A DNA stretch of 64,000 nucleotides, taken from IMG/VR virus record IMGVR_UViG_3300043496_000175, positions 1 to 64,000 of that record; one strand, 5' to 3'. The notes below the pieces were generated by a model that was not told the origin of the DNA, searched no databases, and saw only the letters and a program-made list of their open reading frames with translations. Below are positions 1 to 6,826 of this stretch, one piece after another. Source of the stretch: a virus. Numbering within the stretch: position 1 is the first letter of the stretch; each line of letters starts with the position of its first letter. A program made the position numbers and the translations under genes.

Positions 1-256
1 CCGGCCGGACAAGCTCGCCTGTCTCGGTCTCGATGACGTGGCCCGGGGCGTAGGCCAGGTTCGGCCAGGACGGGTGGGAGTTGGACGGGCGGAACGTCCA
101 GCCCAGGTACTCGGCCTCATTCCGGGTGAAGTACATGGCGTTGTGCGCTGAGTCGCCGTGAGACATCACGGACTCGGCGCAGGCCTCTTTCTCGGTCACG
201 CCGGGGAACTGGGCGCAGTCGCAGGTGATGCGGGCGGCGGAGAAGTTGAAGTACAT
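1..256 (-). CDS. Hypothetical early protein, 3' end outside window
   Basis: The reading frame stays open from an ATG at 256 to the left edge, giving at least 85 residues with no stop, so the gene is cut by the window. The start is set by the leader CCGAGCAAAGGA at 265-276, the same sequence that precedes several other leftward genes. The protein begins MYFNFSAARITCDC and has a CDC pair near residue 12. No known domain is recognised. The promoter at 292-321 lies directly upstream, making this the first gene of a leftward unit. Confidence 0.75.
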   Translation of the reverse strand, partial: MYFNFSAARITCDCAQFPGVTEKEACAESVMSHGDSAHNAMYFTRNEAEYLGWTFRPSNSHPSWPNLAYAPGHVIETETGELVRP

Positions 257-291
257 GGCGGGGGTCCTTTGCTCGGTGGGCTGTTGGATTG

Positions 292-321
292 ATTGTAGCG
301 GATAGTGCGGGAGAGTGTCTA
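292..321 (-). promoter_or_regulatory. Early leftward promoter, family member 1
   Basis: Read on the minus strand: -35 TAGACA (316-321), an 18-bp spacer starting CTCTCCCG, and -10 TACAAT (292-297). It overlaps the stop codon of the gene at 319-441 and points to the gene at 256. Confidence 0.7.
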
Positions 322-441
322 GTCCTCGTACTGGAAGCATTTGCAGATTCGGCGGCTCCACCAGAACCAGCGGCGCAGGCCGGTGTGGTTGGCGTGGCCG
401 CAGGCAAGGCAGGCGTTGGGGTGTGGGTAGTCGCCCTTCAC
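319..441 (-). CDS. Small Cys-rich (zinc-ribbon-like) protein, 40 aa
   Basis: A GTG start at 441 overlaps the TGA of the upstream gene (GTGA), so translation is probably coupled. The 40-residue product has C-x2-C (CLAC) and a later CKC, suggesting a small zinc-binding fold, and a Trp-rich basic centre. It is shorter than the usual ORF cutoff but fits the packed overlap pattern of this arm. Function is unknown. Confidence 0.6.
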   Translation of the reverse strand: MKGDYPHPNACLACGHANHTGLRRWFWWSRRICKCFQYED

Positions 442-647
442 GGCAGGATGACACCCTTGGCTATGGCGTCGGCAATCGCTGCCTCGTCTCTGTTGGTGCG
501 GCACTCACGGGACGCACAGTGGCCGGGCAACGGCAGGCGGGCTCCGCCTGCCTCTGAGCACACAATGGCGTAGCCGCCCGGGGTGAGGACGGTGCCGCAA
601 TGCGGGCACGTCGGGGAGACCTGGATGGGTGCGGGGCGGTTCGGCAT
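438..647 (-). CDS. Small zinc-ribbon-like protein
   Basis: A 69-residue protein starting at ATG 647 after a GAGAGGACC ribosome-binding site. It carries CPHC near the N-terminus and two later cysteines in CASREC, an arrangement typical of small phage zinc ribbons. It is second-last in an overlapping leftward string running 1405-319. Its role is unknown; nucleic-acid binding is only an inference from the Cys spacing. Confidence 0.7.
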   Translation of the reverse strand: MPNRPAPIQVSPTCPHCGTVLTPGGYAIVCSEAGGARLPLPGHCASRECRTNRDEAAIADAIAKGVILP

Positions 648-657
648 GGCGGTCCTC

Positions 658-873
658 TCAGCGGTTGCGGTGCGGGTCTTGGGGGTACGCCCAGTCCTTG
701 CAGTCCCGGCACACCGGGAAGCGGAGCGGGTCCGGAATACCCGGCAGCCACACCTGGGCGGTGGACGGGATGGCTTGCCCGCAGAGGGTGCGGGCGGTGT
801 TGGGGAAGGACAAGTGCATGGCGGTGGTCGGTGTGCCGGTGCGGGTGTACGCGGTGTAGCTGCGGCGGGGCAT
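658..873 (-). CDS. Hypothetical protein with CxxC
   Basis: A 71-residue protein whose ATG at 873 overlaps the stop of the upstream gene (ATGA), which chooses this start over a longer ORF to 942. It has a Thr-rich N-terminal half and a CRDC pair near residue 56. The upstream partner (873-1145) also has paired cysteines. No family is recognised. Confidence 0.65.
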   Translation of the reverse strand: MPRRSYTAYTRTGTPTTAMHLSFPNTARTLCGQAIPSTAQVWLPGIPDPLRFPVCRDCKDWAYPQDPHRNR

Positions 874-1145
874 CAGCGGGCCTGCTGTGCATAGCGCAGG
901 CGGCAGCCGTGCGGGTGTTTGCGGTTGGTGTTGGCGTTGCACTCAGCGCAGTAGCTCTGCCCGTCGCTGGTGTAGGTCAGCTCGGCCGGACGCGGGGTGG
1001 CGATGCTGCAGCGGTCACACAGGAGATCGGTCATCTTCCAGACCGTGAAGCGGTGGCCCAGCGGACCGCAGATCAACCGGCCGCGCAACCGGTCCGGCCA
1101 CAGGTCCCGCTCGGTCCAGAACAGTGTCCAGCGGAGGCGGGGCAT
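873..1145 (-). CDS. Cys-rich DNA-binding-like small protein
   Basis: A 90-residue basic protein with two Cys pairs (CDRC and CAEC) about 25 residues apart, as in a four-cysteine zinc finger. Its ATG at 1145 overlaps the preceding stop, and its stop overlaps the next start, so it is tightly coupled in the 1405-319 string. The N-terminus is Trp/Arg-rich. The Cys spacing resembles phage zinc fingers that bind nucleic acid, but no target is apparent. Confidence 0.7.
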   Translation of the reverse strand: MPRLRWTLFWTERDLWPDRLRGRLICGPLGHRFTVWKMTDLLCDRCSIATPRPAELTYTSDGQSYCAECNANTNRKHPHGCRLRYAQQAR

Positions 1146-1405
1146 CAGGGGCCTACCGGCACAACAACGTCCAGCGGCACCACAGACGGCACAGCGCCGT
1201 TGCCGGTGTAGATGATGGCCCGGTCCGGGTACTGGCTCAGGATGTGGTCGAGGTACCCGCCGGACGGGGACGCGGCGGTGGACACGGATTCAACCTCGGC
1301 GTACTCGGTCAGCCAGATTGGGGCGTTGGCGTCCTCGGCGTCGATGCCCTCCAGATCAACCGCCATGCCGGGGGTGAGCTGTTCTACGGGCAGTCCTGCG
1401 GACAT
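1145..1405 (-). CDS. Hypothetical early protein (86 aa)
   Basis: Begins MSAGLPVEQL at ATG 1405 behind the conserved leader CCGAGCAAAGGA (1413-1424) and is the first gene of a leftward operon driven by the promoter at 1446-1475. The protein is acidic, with a 'TPGMAVDLEGI' stretch and a hydrophobic C-terminus. No domain is recognised. Confidence 0.75.
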   Translation of the reverse strand: MSAGLPVEQLTPGMAVDLEGIDAEDANAPIWLTEYAEVESVSTAASPSGGYLDHILSQYPDRAIIYTGNGAVPSVVPLDVVVPVGP

Positions 1406-1445
1406 TGTGGGTTCCTTTGCTCGGGGTGGCGGGGTTGTTGTGTTG

Positions 1446-1475
1446 AGTGTAGCAGGTGCCCCGGTAGTCTGTCTA
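1446..1475 (-). promoter_or_regulatory. Early leftward promoter, family member 2
   Basis: On the minus strand: -35 TAGACA (1470-1475), an 18-bp spacer beginning GACTACCG and -10 TACACT (1446-1451). Nearly identical to the promoter at 1697-1726. Confidence 0.75.
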
Positions 1476-1491
1476 CTCCCGGGGCCCTTGC

Positions 1492-1662
1492 TCAGTGCCG
1501 GGCCAACTGGTGCGCGGCGTCCCAGTCATCAGCCTCACGGAACGCACGGGAGAAGTCCCCGTGATCTTCGAGCGTGGCCGTGTGGCTCGCACCGCAGGAG
1601 CACGTAGCGGTCACGGTGAAGTCGTCCCCGTGGCCGGAGTGGGTGGTTGTGGTCTCCGTCAT
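1492..1662 (-). CDS. Small CxC-containing protein
   Basis: A 56-residue product starting MTETTTTHSG at ATG 1662, chosen because the leader CCGAGCAAAGGA ends 6 bases upstream (1669-1680). It contains CSCGASH in the middle and an acidic, His-containing C-terminus. It has its own promoter at 1697-1726 and appears monocistronic. Function unknown. Confidence 0.7.
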   Translation of the reverse strand: MTETTTTHSGHGDDFTVTATCSCGASHTATLEDHGDFSRAFREADDWDAAHQLARH

Positions 1663-1696
1663 GGCGTTTCCTTTGCTCGGGGCGGGTGTTGTATTG

Positions 1697-1726
1697 AGTG
1701 TAGCAGACCGGGCGGTAGTCTGTCTA
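1697..1726 (-). promoter_or_regulatory. Early leftward promoter, family member 3
   Basis: On the minus strand: -35 TAGACA (1721-1726), an 18-bp spacer beginning GACTACCG and -10 TACACT (1697-1702). Followed by the CCGAGCAAAGGA leader. Confidence 0.75.
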
Positions 1727-2011
1727 CAGGTTGTGCAGGTACTCCGGTCCGGCGTACCGGGCGGCGTTGGTACGGACGCGGTCCAGGTCACGCAGTGCGT
1801 CCTTGTAGGTCTGCAGCGCGTCCTGGAGAGCCTTGGCGGCCCTCCGGACGGACAACTGCGCAGCCGGTACGTTGCTATCGTTCCACGGGGTGTGCAGCAG
1901 GGTGAGGTGTTCGTCCAGGCGCAGGGTCTGGTCCCGCCACAGCGCTACCTGCAACGGGTCCTCGTCGCGCGGGTAGTCGCGGACCTCCTGGAGTTCGGTG
2001 GTCGTGCTCAT
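1724..2011 (-). CDS. Hypothetical helical protein (95 aa)
   Basis: Starts MSTTTELQEV at ATG 2011, overlapping the upstream stop (ATGA). The sequence is predicted to be largely helical, with a repetitive Ala/Leu/Arg C-terminal half (LQDALQTYKDALRDL) that could form a short coiled coil. It is the second gene of a two-gene unit with 2008-2346. No family recognised. Confidence 0.7.
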   Translation of the reverse strand: MSTTTELQEVRDYPRDEDPLQVALWRDQTLRLDEHLTLLHTPWNDSNVPAAQLSVRRAAKALQDALQTYKDALRDLDRVRTNAARYAGPEYLHNL

Positions 2012-2346
2012 GCCGGGACCTCTTCGCCCTTGTGGAAGCGCTTGGTGGACTGGGCGGAGACGGTGTGGCCCGCCAGGATGTCGGAGAGCACCTTGCGGGC
2101 GAGCTGGTTCATCGCATCGGACTGCGGGTCCTCGGTGATGTGGAGGCGGTGGGAGCCGTTGCGCAGAACGGAGACAGCGGACGGCAGGATGTACCGCACG
2201 GAGTTGATGAAGTCGCCGTCCGGCGTGCGGGCCTCGGTGTACAGGTCCACCGCTCCCTCCCGGAGTTCTCCGGGCTCAAACGCCTGCACCGTGTAGGTGG
2301 CGTGGGCGGAGTCGGGGCCGGTGGTGGAGACGGTGATCTCGTGCAT
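2008..2346 (-). CDS. Hypothetical early protein (112 aa)
   Basis: Starts MHEITVSTTG at ATG 2346 behind a variant leader CCGAGCAAGGGA (2358-2369). The N-terminal half looks like alternating beta strands (HATYTVQAFEPGE), the C-terminal half helical. It is the first gene after tandem promoters at 2384-2412 and 2462-2491. Function unknown. Confidence 0.7.
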   Translation of the reverse strand: MHEITVSTTGPDSAHATYTVQAFEPGELREGAVDLYTEARTPDGDFINSVRYILPSAVSVLRNGSHRLHITEDPQSDAMNQLARKVLSDILAGHTVSAQSTKRFHKGEEVPA

Positions 2347-2383
2347 GGCGTGTGTGCTCCCTTGCTCGGTGGGTGTTAGAAGT

Positions 2384-2412
2384 ACAGTAGCAGGGGTGGC
2401 GGTAGAGTGCAA
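2384..2412 (-). promoter_or_regulatory. Early leftward promoter, family member 4
   Basis: On the minus strand: -35 TTGCAC (2407-2412), a 17-bp spacer beginning TCTACCGC and -10 TACTGT (2384-2389). Confidence 0.65.
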
Positions 2413-2461
2413 GTAGGTTGCGGCTAGAAACTTGTCGGAGATTCTTGGCCGTAGCTGTTGC

Positions 2462-2491
2462 GTAGTAGCGGAGGGTGCGGTAGAGTGATGG
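2462..2491 (-). promoter_or_regulatory. Early leftward promoter, family member 5 (tandem, weaker)
   Basis: On the minus strand: -35-like CCATCA (2486-2491), an 18-bp spacer beginning CTCTACCGC and -10 TACTAC (2462-2467). It shares the spacer signature with the others and sits upstream of the promoter at 2384-2412. Confidence 0.45.
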
Positions 2492-2510
2492 AAGAACAGA
2501 ACAGAGGGAA

Positions 2511-2564
2511 CGCCCGCAGGGTCTCTACGCCGGAGACTTGGCCCCTAAGCCGGGGGTGCGGGCG
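2511..2564 (-). terminator. Nested inverted repeats after the GIY-YIG gene
   Basis: An outer 8-bp stem CGCCCGCA (2511-2518) / TGCGGGCG (2557-2564) encloses an inner GTCTC/GAGAC stem. It lies just downstream of the leftward gene ending at 2576 and upstream of two tandem promoters, so a terminator or structured RNA is likely. No clear T run follows. Confidence 0.4.
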
Positions 2565-2575
2565 GTCCGTCTGGT

Positions 2576-3223
2576 TCACCAGCAGGGCGTGACGTAGTCC
2601 AGGTCGATGCCCTGGCGGTTGTAGAGCGGAGCCTCGGTCAAGATCGCTTCCTTCTCGGCAGCGGAGGCTGCTTCGCAGGAGTCGAACCATTCCGTGGTGG
2701 AACGGGTCGCCTCGGAGAACCACGCGGAGTGCTTGGCGTGCTCCTTGCGTCGGCCCTCCAGATCCTCGCGGGAGGTGAAGCCGACGTACAGCAGCAGCTT
2801 GTGGTTGAAGTACCGGTACACCGCTGCGCGGCCAGTGCGGCGCGCGGTCGGCAATCGGCGGCGCGGAGGCAGGTCGGGCGTCCACCGTGGCGCTGGTGGA
2901 GCGGGCGGGGCTTCCAGCACCAGGCGGGGCCCTGGTGGCGGCTCGGGCGGCAGTGGCTCCCTCATAGGACTGGAGCCTGGCCCTATCGGGCAGTAAGTCT
3001 CCCGGGGTGCCAGAGACGCGCGGTACTCGGCGTGCTCGGTGGTCACCTTCATCAGTCGCGGCAGGTCGTAACACACCTGGTGTTTGCCGTTCCGGTAAAT
3101 GTCGGCCCGCCAGGTGCCGGGCTGGTAACGGTTCCACCGCCACAATTCCCCGGTGACGTCGGAGAGCACCACGTAATCACCCCGGCGCAGCGCGCCTAGC
3201 CACGCTTCAAGCTCCGGCGGCAT
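2576..3223 (-). CDS. GIY-YIG-type nuclease domain protein
   Basis: A 215-residue protein from ATG 3223. The C-terminal part (from about residue 133) has the GIY-YIG pattern: VYRYF, then LLLYVGFTS, then a conserved Arg in EGRRKEHAKHS and a late Glu in EAASAAEKEAI, ending with the usual Leu-Tyr-Asn. The N-terminal ~70 residues hold a possible SH3-like fold (GDYVVLSDVTGELWRW), followed by a Pro-rich linker. GIY-YIG proteins cut DNA as mobile endonucleases or repair enzymes. It overlaps the upstream gene by 17 bp, and the shared operon 3949-2576 suggests an early function. The substrate is unknown. Confidence 0.7.
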   Translation of the reverse strand: MPPELEAWLGALRRGDYVVLSDVTGELWRWNRYQPGTWRADIYRNGKHQVCYDLPRLMKVTTEHAEYRASLAPRETYCPIGPGSSPMREPLPPEPPPGPRLVLEAPPAPPAPRWTPDLPPRRRLPTARRTGRAAVYRYFNHKLLLYVGFTSREDLEGRRKEHAKHSAWFSEATRSTTEWFDSCEAASAAEKEAILTEAPLYNRQGIDLDYVTPCW

Positions 3224-3488
3224 CGGTGGCGTCCTTCTTGCTGAGTTGATACCGGCGCGCGGACACGCTGGCAACGCTGCGGCCCGTGCGGCGGGCAATG
3301 CTGCGCGGGGAGTTCTTAGGGTTGCGTAACAGTTCCAGTTCCTCGGGCGTCCACCGTCTGCGGTCGGCAGCGGCCGGGATCGGTGGCTGCGCCAGTAGTT
3401 CGTCCAGCGTGTCCTCCAGACCCTGGCCGGTTGCGGCAGCGTGCTCGATCAGCCGTTGCTGCTGGGTGGGAGTGAGTTGGATGGTCAC
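3207..3488 (-). CDS. Small HTH/SANT-like DNA-binding protein
   Basis: A GTG start at 3488 overlaps the upstream TGA (GTGA), which gives a 93-residue protein rather than the long ORF to 3869. The C-terminal half (RRRWTPEELELLRNP through SIARRTGRSVASVSARRY) matches the three-helix Myb/SANT or sigma-region-4 type HTH pattern. The N-terminal half (TIQLTPTQQQRLIEHA) could be a dimerising helix. A role as an early DNA-binding regulator is inferred. Confidence 0.7.
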   Translation of the reverse strand: MTIQLTPTQQQRLIEHAAATGQGLEDTLDELLAQPPIPAAADRRRWTPEELELLRNPKNSPRSIARRTGRSVASVSARRYQLSKKDATDAAGA

Positions 3489-3949
3489 CACGATGCGTCC
3501 AGGTACCCGGCCTTGTGCATGTGCACGCAGGCGTCGTAGATGCTGGTGAACGTCTGCCGCATCGGGATCGCTCCCGGCAGGTAGAACCGGAACACTCTGC
3601 GGCCTCCTTCGTCGGTGGTGTTCATCTGGTACAGGTACGCAAACGCCGGGGTCTTCTGGGGATTCTCGACGCACACCCGCAGGGACGTCGCGGTGGTGCG
3701 TGGGACCTTCGGGGCGGACAGGCGCGGGGAGCGTCGGCGGGTGCCCTTGGGGTAGAGGGATTGGCGCTCGAAGTGCACCCGCTGGCGCTGTTCCTTGCGG
3801 ATCAGTTGCGCAGGTGTCAGCGGGACTTTGTTGAGGTTGTGCGTGGGCTCGGGCTCGTCGTCCTCCCATTCCCCGGTCTCGAAGTTGAGGACCTGGGGCG
3901 GTTTGTCCGGTTCGTCGTCGTCGGGCGTGGGCAGCGGGTCAGCGGTCAT
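3485..3949 (-). CDS. Hypothetical early protein (154 aa)
   Basis: Begins MTADPLPTPD at ATG 3949 with no ribosome-binding site. A -10 TAAACT lies 7 bases upstream, so a leaderless mRNA is likely. The N-terminal 40 residues are acidic and disordered; the rest is basic with a compact C-terminal domain (RVCVENPQKTPAFAYLYQMN). First gene of the operon with the HTH and GIY-YIG genes. No family recognised. Confidence 0.7.
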   Translation of the reverse strand: MTADPLPTPDDDEPDKPPQVLNFETGEWEDDEPEPTHNLNKVPLTPAQLIRKEQRQRVHFERQSLYPKGTRRRSPRLSAPKVPRTTATSLRVCVENPQKTPAFAYLYQMNTTDEGGRRVFRFYLPGAIPMRQTFTSIYDACVHMHKAGYLDASW

Positions 3950-3956
3950 GGTTGAT

Positions 3957-3985
3957 AGTTTACACAGTGTTGGTAGCTGGGTCTA
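3957..3985 (-). promoter_or_regulatory. Early leftward promoter, leaderless
   Basis: On the minus strand: -35 TAGACC (3980-3985), a 17-bp spacer containing CAGCTACC and -10 TAAACT (3957-3962), 7 bases before the ATG at 3949. Confidence 0.65.
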
Positions 3986-4435
3986 TGGTGCCTGACCTGG
4001 GGGAACGGGTAAGATATTGGGGCTGGACAACTGAACAGAGGATCGCGGACAAGGTCTGCGGAGCGCTATCGGAACCAACGTTTGCGCCGCAGATCAGCCG
4101 GACAGCTCTTGTGAGCGCTTCCGGACCCCCTGGGGTTGCGGTGCAGGTCGTGGCCGTAGCTTCACCGTTCGTGGGGGGACCCCGCCGGGTAGACAGGTTG
4201 AGGGATGAAACTATCGTTGGATGTGTATTGATAGATAGATAGTTAGAAACACATCTAGTAGAGAGAAATTGAGTCACACTGTCATCCGTGGAATATGCCG
4301 GAGGCTTGGCTGGTCGTGCAGGTGGTTCCGAGAACAGCACGGGGAGCTAGGTGCGTGACCTGCGGAAACGTGGAGATATTCAACGGACGTTCCTAGTAAG
4401 GGGCAGACACTCTTCGCGCCGGTTAGGCTGAACGG
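3986..4435. other. 450-bp non-coding, relatively AT-rich island
   Basis: No convincing gene: ORFs on both strands have poor composition. The segment separates a leftward operon from the rightward ORF at 4436. It contains a 7-bp inverted repeat GATGTGT (4220-4226) / ACACATC (4249-4255) flanking a GATA-repeat stretch, and a promoter-like CAGACACTCT at about 4404. It could hold an attachment site, an origin or operators. Confidence 0.5.
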
Positions 4436-4879
4436 GTGGTGTTGAGAGACCGCAGGACCGCTCAGATGGTCGCCCGGGACAGGGTCGGCCGGTTCCCCGG
4501 GCGCGGTGGGCGGGTGGCCGGTCGTGCTGCGGCTCTCGGATCACGGGACGGACAACACGCGCTGCAGGTCTGGGACTCTGAGCGGCTACGGGTCGCGGGT
4601 ATCGCCGGAAAGTTGGAGCGGGTAGCCGGGAGAGTGGGCCTGGCCGGGGCGGTGGATCTGGAGTTTCTCGTCGGCCTCGGGCGGCACGCGGTGCAGTGTC
4701 GGCGGGCAGACTGTGCCGGTTGGCTTGCCTGGGCGGTAGGCAGGCGGCCGGAGTTGGCGCAGGTCTTCGGCGCGCTGGGCGGAGAGTGGACCGGAGTTCC
4801 CCCGGGGTACGGCCAGGCGGTACGGCGGCTAGCGGCCCTGAGAGCCACGGAGAGCACCGCAGCCGGTCCCGGAGGGTAA
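4436..4879 (+). CDS. Possible hypothetical protein, lone rightward gene
   Basis: A 147-residue Arg/Gly/Ala-rich ORF beginning with tandem GTG codons at 4436. The sequence (for example VWDSERLRVAGIAGKLERVAGRVG) is more protein-like than the overlapping antisense ORF at 4462-4857. TAGGCT lies 6 bases before the GTG, like the other leaderless starts here. Its stop lies inside the hairpin at 4862-4889. It is the only rightward gene in the left arm, so a regulator is conceivable, but no HTH is evident. Coding status is moderately uncertain. Confidence 0.45.
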   Translation: MVLRDRRTAQMVARDRVGRFPGRGGRVAGRAAALGSRDGQHALQVWDSERLRVAGIAGKLERVAGRVGLAGAVDLEFLVGLGRHAVQCRRADCAGWLAWAVGRRPELAQVFGALGGEWTGVPPGYGQAVRRLAALRATESTAAGPGG

Positions 4880-4889
4880 CGGGACCGGC
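4862..4889. terminator. Bidirectional terminator-like hairpin
   Basis: A 9-bp perfect stem GCCGGTCCC (4862-4870) / GGGACCGGC (4881-4889) lies between the convergent genes 4436-4879 and 4897-5358. Confidence 0.55.
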
Positions 4890-4896
4890 CCGGGGC

Positions 4897-5358
4897 TTAC
4901 AGGGCGGCAGGCGCAGCCTGGGAGGCCGTAGCGGGCACCGTAGGAGCGGGGTCCCAGGCGGCACGGACACGGAACGTGTACCGGGCACCCGTCCAGGTGG
5001 CAGTGCTCACCGGGGTCACGTCCACCAGGCGGAGCAGGTGGGAATCGGTGGAGAGTTCAACGGCGGCAACCTCGGCGGCCTCGCCGGTAGCGTCCGGGGA
5101 CTGCGGCCCGAACAGGTAGACAACCGTGGCCGGGGATGTCAGCGGCCGGATGGTGGCGGAGTTGCGCAGGCGGGCGGCGACGAGCTCGTTGACCTCGGCC
5201 AGCAACGCGCGGATCTGCTCAGCGTCCACCGGGAGATTCAGCAGGACGTGGGCGCGGTTGGCCAGGTCCGCGCGGTCAAGGGTGCGGGCGGTGGCACGGA
5301 GCTGGGTCAGCGTGTTGTAGGCCTCGCGGTTGGACATGCGGCCGGTGTGGACGGACAT
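4897..5358 (-). CDS. Hypothetical early protein (153 aa)
   Basis: Starts MSVHTGRMSN at ATG 5358 behind an AAAGGA ribosome-binding site. The N-terminal half is helical (NREAYNTLTQLRATARTLDRADL), the C-terminal half beta-rich. The stretch LRNSATIRPL and the TGARYTFRVR tail resemble parts of the neighbouring protein at 6192-6506 (RVRNSATLHPT and AGRRYAARTA), so the two may be distant paralogues. Function unknown. Confidence 0.75.
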   Translation of the reverse strand: MSVHTGRMSNREAYNTLTQLRATARTLDRADLANRAHVLLNLPVDAEQIRALLAEVNELVAARLRNSATIRPLTSPATVVYLFGPQSPDATGEAAEVAAVELSTDSHLLRLVDVTPVSTATWTGARYTFRVRAAWDPAPTVPATASQAAPAAL

Positions 5359-5391
5359 GGCGGGGTTCCTTTGCGGTAGGGGACTGGGGGA

Positions 5392-5778
5392 TCAGCGCAG
5401 GCGCAGGCGGTCGGTGTTGCCGGTAATGCGGGCGGGGTCCACACCCTCTGCGGTGACTTTGGTGCCGGAATATGGGATGTGCAGATCCGTGGTGGCGCGG
5501 GCGTCCGGGTCAACCGTGAGGACGTTCCCCCAGTGCGAGGACAACTCAACCCTGACATTGCCGGACAAGACCCGCAGGGACGGGATACCGGACGTCACCT
5601 GGATGGTCAGGAGAGAGCCGGGGGAGGTCGGCCCGGTCACCGGGTATTCCCGGTCGGAGTGGTCCCGCTTGTGCACGGCAGAGGTCAGGGTCACCGTGCG
5701 CGTGGGCGCATCGGTCCGGGTCTGGCGCAACGCACGGACAGCGGTGGAGTAGTTCTGCGGGCATGGGTTGGCGGGCAT
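5392..5778 (-). CDS. Hypothetical early protein (128 aa)
   Basis: Starts MPANPCPQNY at ATG 5778 with AAAGGA upstream. The sequence is beta-rich and polar (TVTLTSAVHKRDHSDREYPV), with no transmembrane segment. It belongs to a run of similarly sized leftward genes, each with its own ribosome-binding site and an intergenic hairpin. No family recognised. Confidence 0.75.
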   Translation of the reverse strand: MPANPCPQNYSTAVRALRQTRTDAPTRTVTLTSAVHKRDHSDREYPVTGPTSPGSLLTIQVTSGIPSLRVLSGNVRVELSSHWGNVLTVDPDARATTDLHIPYSGTKVTAEGVDPARITGNTDRLRLR

Positions 5779-5858
5779 GGGAGGAATCCTTTGCTACGGG
5801 CCCTGAGCGGGCCGCTGGCGGGTGTTTGGCTGGGGGCGGGGGTGATGCCCTCACCGCG

Positions 5859-5891
5859 CGCCCTCAGAGGCTTAGGCGGGCTCTGAGGGCG
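5859..5891 (-). terminator. Hairpin downstream of 5913-6128
   Basis: An 11-bp perfect inverted repeat CGCCCTCAGAG (5859-5869) / CTCTGAGGGCG (5881-5891) with an 11-base loop, between two leftward genes; a likely terminator or processing hairpin. Confidence 0.55.
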
Positions 5892-5912
5892 GCGGAGATG
5901 GGGATCACCTCC

Positions 5913-6128
5913 CTAGACGGCGGCCTCGGCCGGGGTGGCGACCAGCAGCAGGTTCAGCGCCGTGATCGTGGCGTGCACCCCAGCCTGGACAGACGACACC
6001 ATCAGGTAGTGCGGGTCGTCGGTGAAGCTCCCGCCGTGCACGTCAGCGATGCGCATGGACTCGGCGTGCAAGGTGCTGGCCAGGGTGTACTGCTCGGACA
6101 GGATGGCGTGGATCTCGGCGGCGTTCAT
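5913..6128 (-). CDS. Hypothetical early protein (71 aa)
   Basis: Starts MNAAEIHAIL at ATG 6128 with AAAGGA upstream. It is predicted all-helical, with a hydrophobic, Ala/Leu-rich C-terminal helix (TITALNLLLVATPAEAAV) that could be membrane-associating. No family recognised. Confidence 0.7.
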   Translation of the reverse strand: MNAAEIHAILSEQYTLASTLHAESMRIADVHGGSFTDDPHYLMVSSVQAGVHATITALNLLLVATPAEAAV

Positions 6129-6158
6129 GTGGGTTCCTTTACGGCTGTGGTGCTGGGG

Positions 6159-6182
6159 CCCTCCCGGCGGGTGCCGGGAGGG
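6159..6182 (-). terminator. Hairpin downstream of 6192-6506
   Basis: A 9-bp inverted repeat CCCTCCCGG (6159-6167) / CCGGGAGGG (6174-6182) immediately after the stop of the leftward gene. Confidence 0.5.
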
Positions 6183-6191
6183 TAAAGCGGC

Positions 6192-6506
6192 CTAGACAGC
6201 AGGCGTTGGGACGGGGTCAGCGAGAGCGGCGGTACGGGCGGCGTAGCGGCGGCCCGCGACCAGCGTGTGGCCGGAGGAGACCCACACAAGGCTGGGCTGC
6301 GCGTCCGTGAGGATGCCTGCGGTGCGGATCAGGGCCTCCGCGTAGCCCTCGGCGCTCAGAGCGGTGGGGAAGTCCTTGGCCGGGACGGCGATCCGGGGGA
6401 ACGTGGGGTGCAGGGTCGCGGAGTTGCGGACCCGCACGGAGATCTGCGGGTTGCCGTCCTCGGCCACGGCGATCTGCGCTACGTAGGTGCTCAGCGGGTA
6501 GGACAT
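6192..6506 (-). CDS. Hypothetical early protein (104 aa)
   Basis: Starts MSYPLSTYVA at ATG 6506 with AAAGGA upstream. A beta-rich N-terminus is followed by helices. RVRNSATLHPT and the AGRRYAARTA segment echo the protein at 4897-5358. Function unknown. Confidence 0.7.
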   Translation of the reverse strand: MSYPLSTYVAQIAVAEDGNPQISVRVRNSATLHPTFPRIAVPAKDFPTALSAEGYAEALIRTAGILTDAQPSLVWVSSGHTLVAGRRYAARTAALADPVPTPAV

Positions 6507-6538
6507 GGTGCGCTCCTTTGGTGGGCGGTGCTGGTGGG

Positions 6539-6560
6539 CCCCGGGGCGGTTGCCCCGGGG
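6539..6560 (-). terminator. GC-only hairpin between two early genes
   Basis: CCCCGGGGC (6539-6547) and GCCCCGGGG (6552-6560) form a 9-bp stem with a 4-base loop, downstream of the leftward gene 6574-6759. Confidence 0.5.
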
Positions 6561-6573
6561 CGTGGGGCGGGGT

Positions 6574-6759
6574 TCAGACAGCGGCGAGGACGCCAGCAGC
6601 CACCAGGTTGCGGATGGCGGAACGGGTGGTCACCGCGTGCCGGGGCGGCCAGTCCGCTGCGCCGAACTCATAGCGGACGCGGTCCGCGTTGCCGGTGCTG
6701 ACCACGCGGCAGAGCCCCTGCGTCGGGTGGTTGAAACGGAACCCTGGTTCGATGTTCAT
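6574..6759 (-). CDS. Small hypothetical protein (61 aa)
   Basis: Starts MNIEPGFRFN at ATG 6759 behind the leader CCGAGCAAGGGA (6766-6777) and the promoter 6794-6823. The layout (FNHPTQGLCRVVSTGNADRVRYEF) resembles an SH3-like small barrel. No family recognised. Confidence 0.7.
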   Translation of the reverse strand: MNIEPGFRFNHPTQGLCRVVSTGNADRVRYEFGAADWPPRHAVTTRSAIRNLVAAGVLAAV

Positions 6760-6793
6760 TACTGCTCCCTTGCTCGGCGGGGTGTGTCTGATC

Positions 6794-6823
6794 AGTATGA
6801 CGGATGGCGCGGCAGAGTGTCAA
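6794..6823 (-). promoter_or_regulatory. Early leftward promoter, family member 6
   Basis: On the minus strand: -35 TTGACA (6818-6823), an 18-bp spacer beginning CTCTGCCG and -10 CATACT (6794-6799). The motif GGCAGAGTGTCAAG read on the plus strand resembles a repressor-type operator overlapping the -35. Confidence 0.7.
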
Positions 6824-6826
6824 GCG

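Noticed and set aside
4462-4857. Leftward ORF opposite 4436-4879
   Set aside because: Ser/Pro/Arg/Thr-rich shadow composition; the rightward frame is more protein-like.
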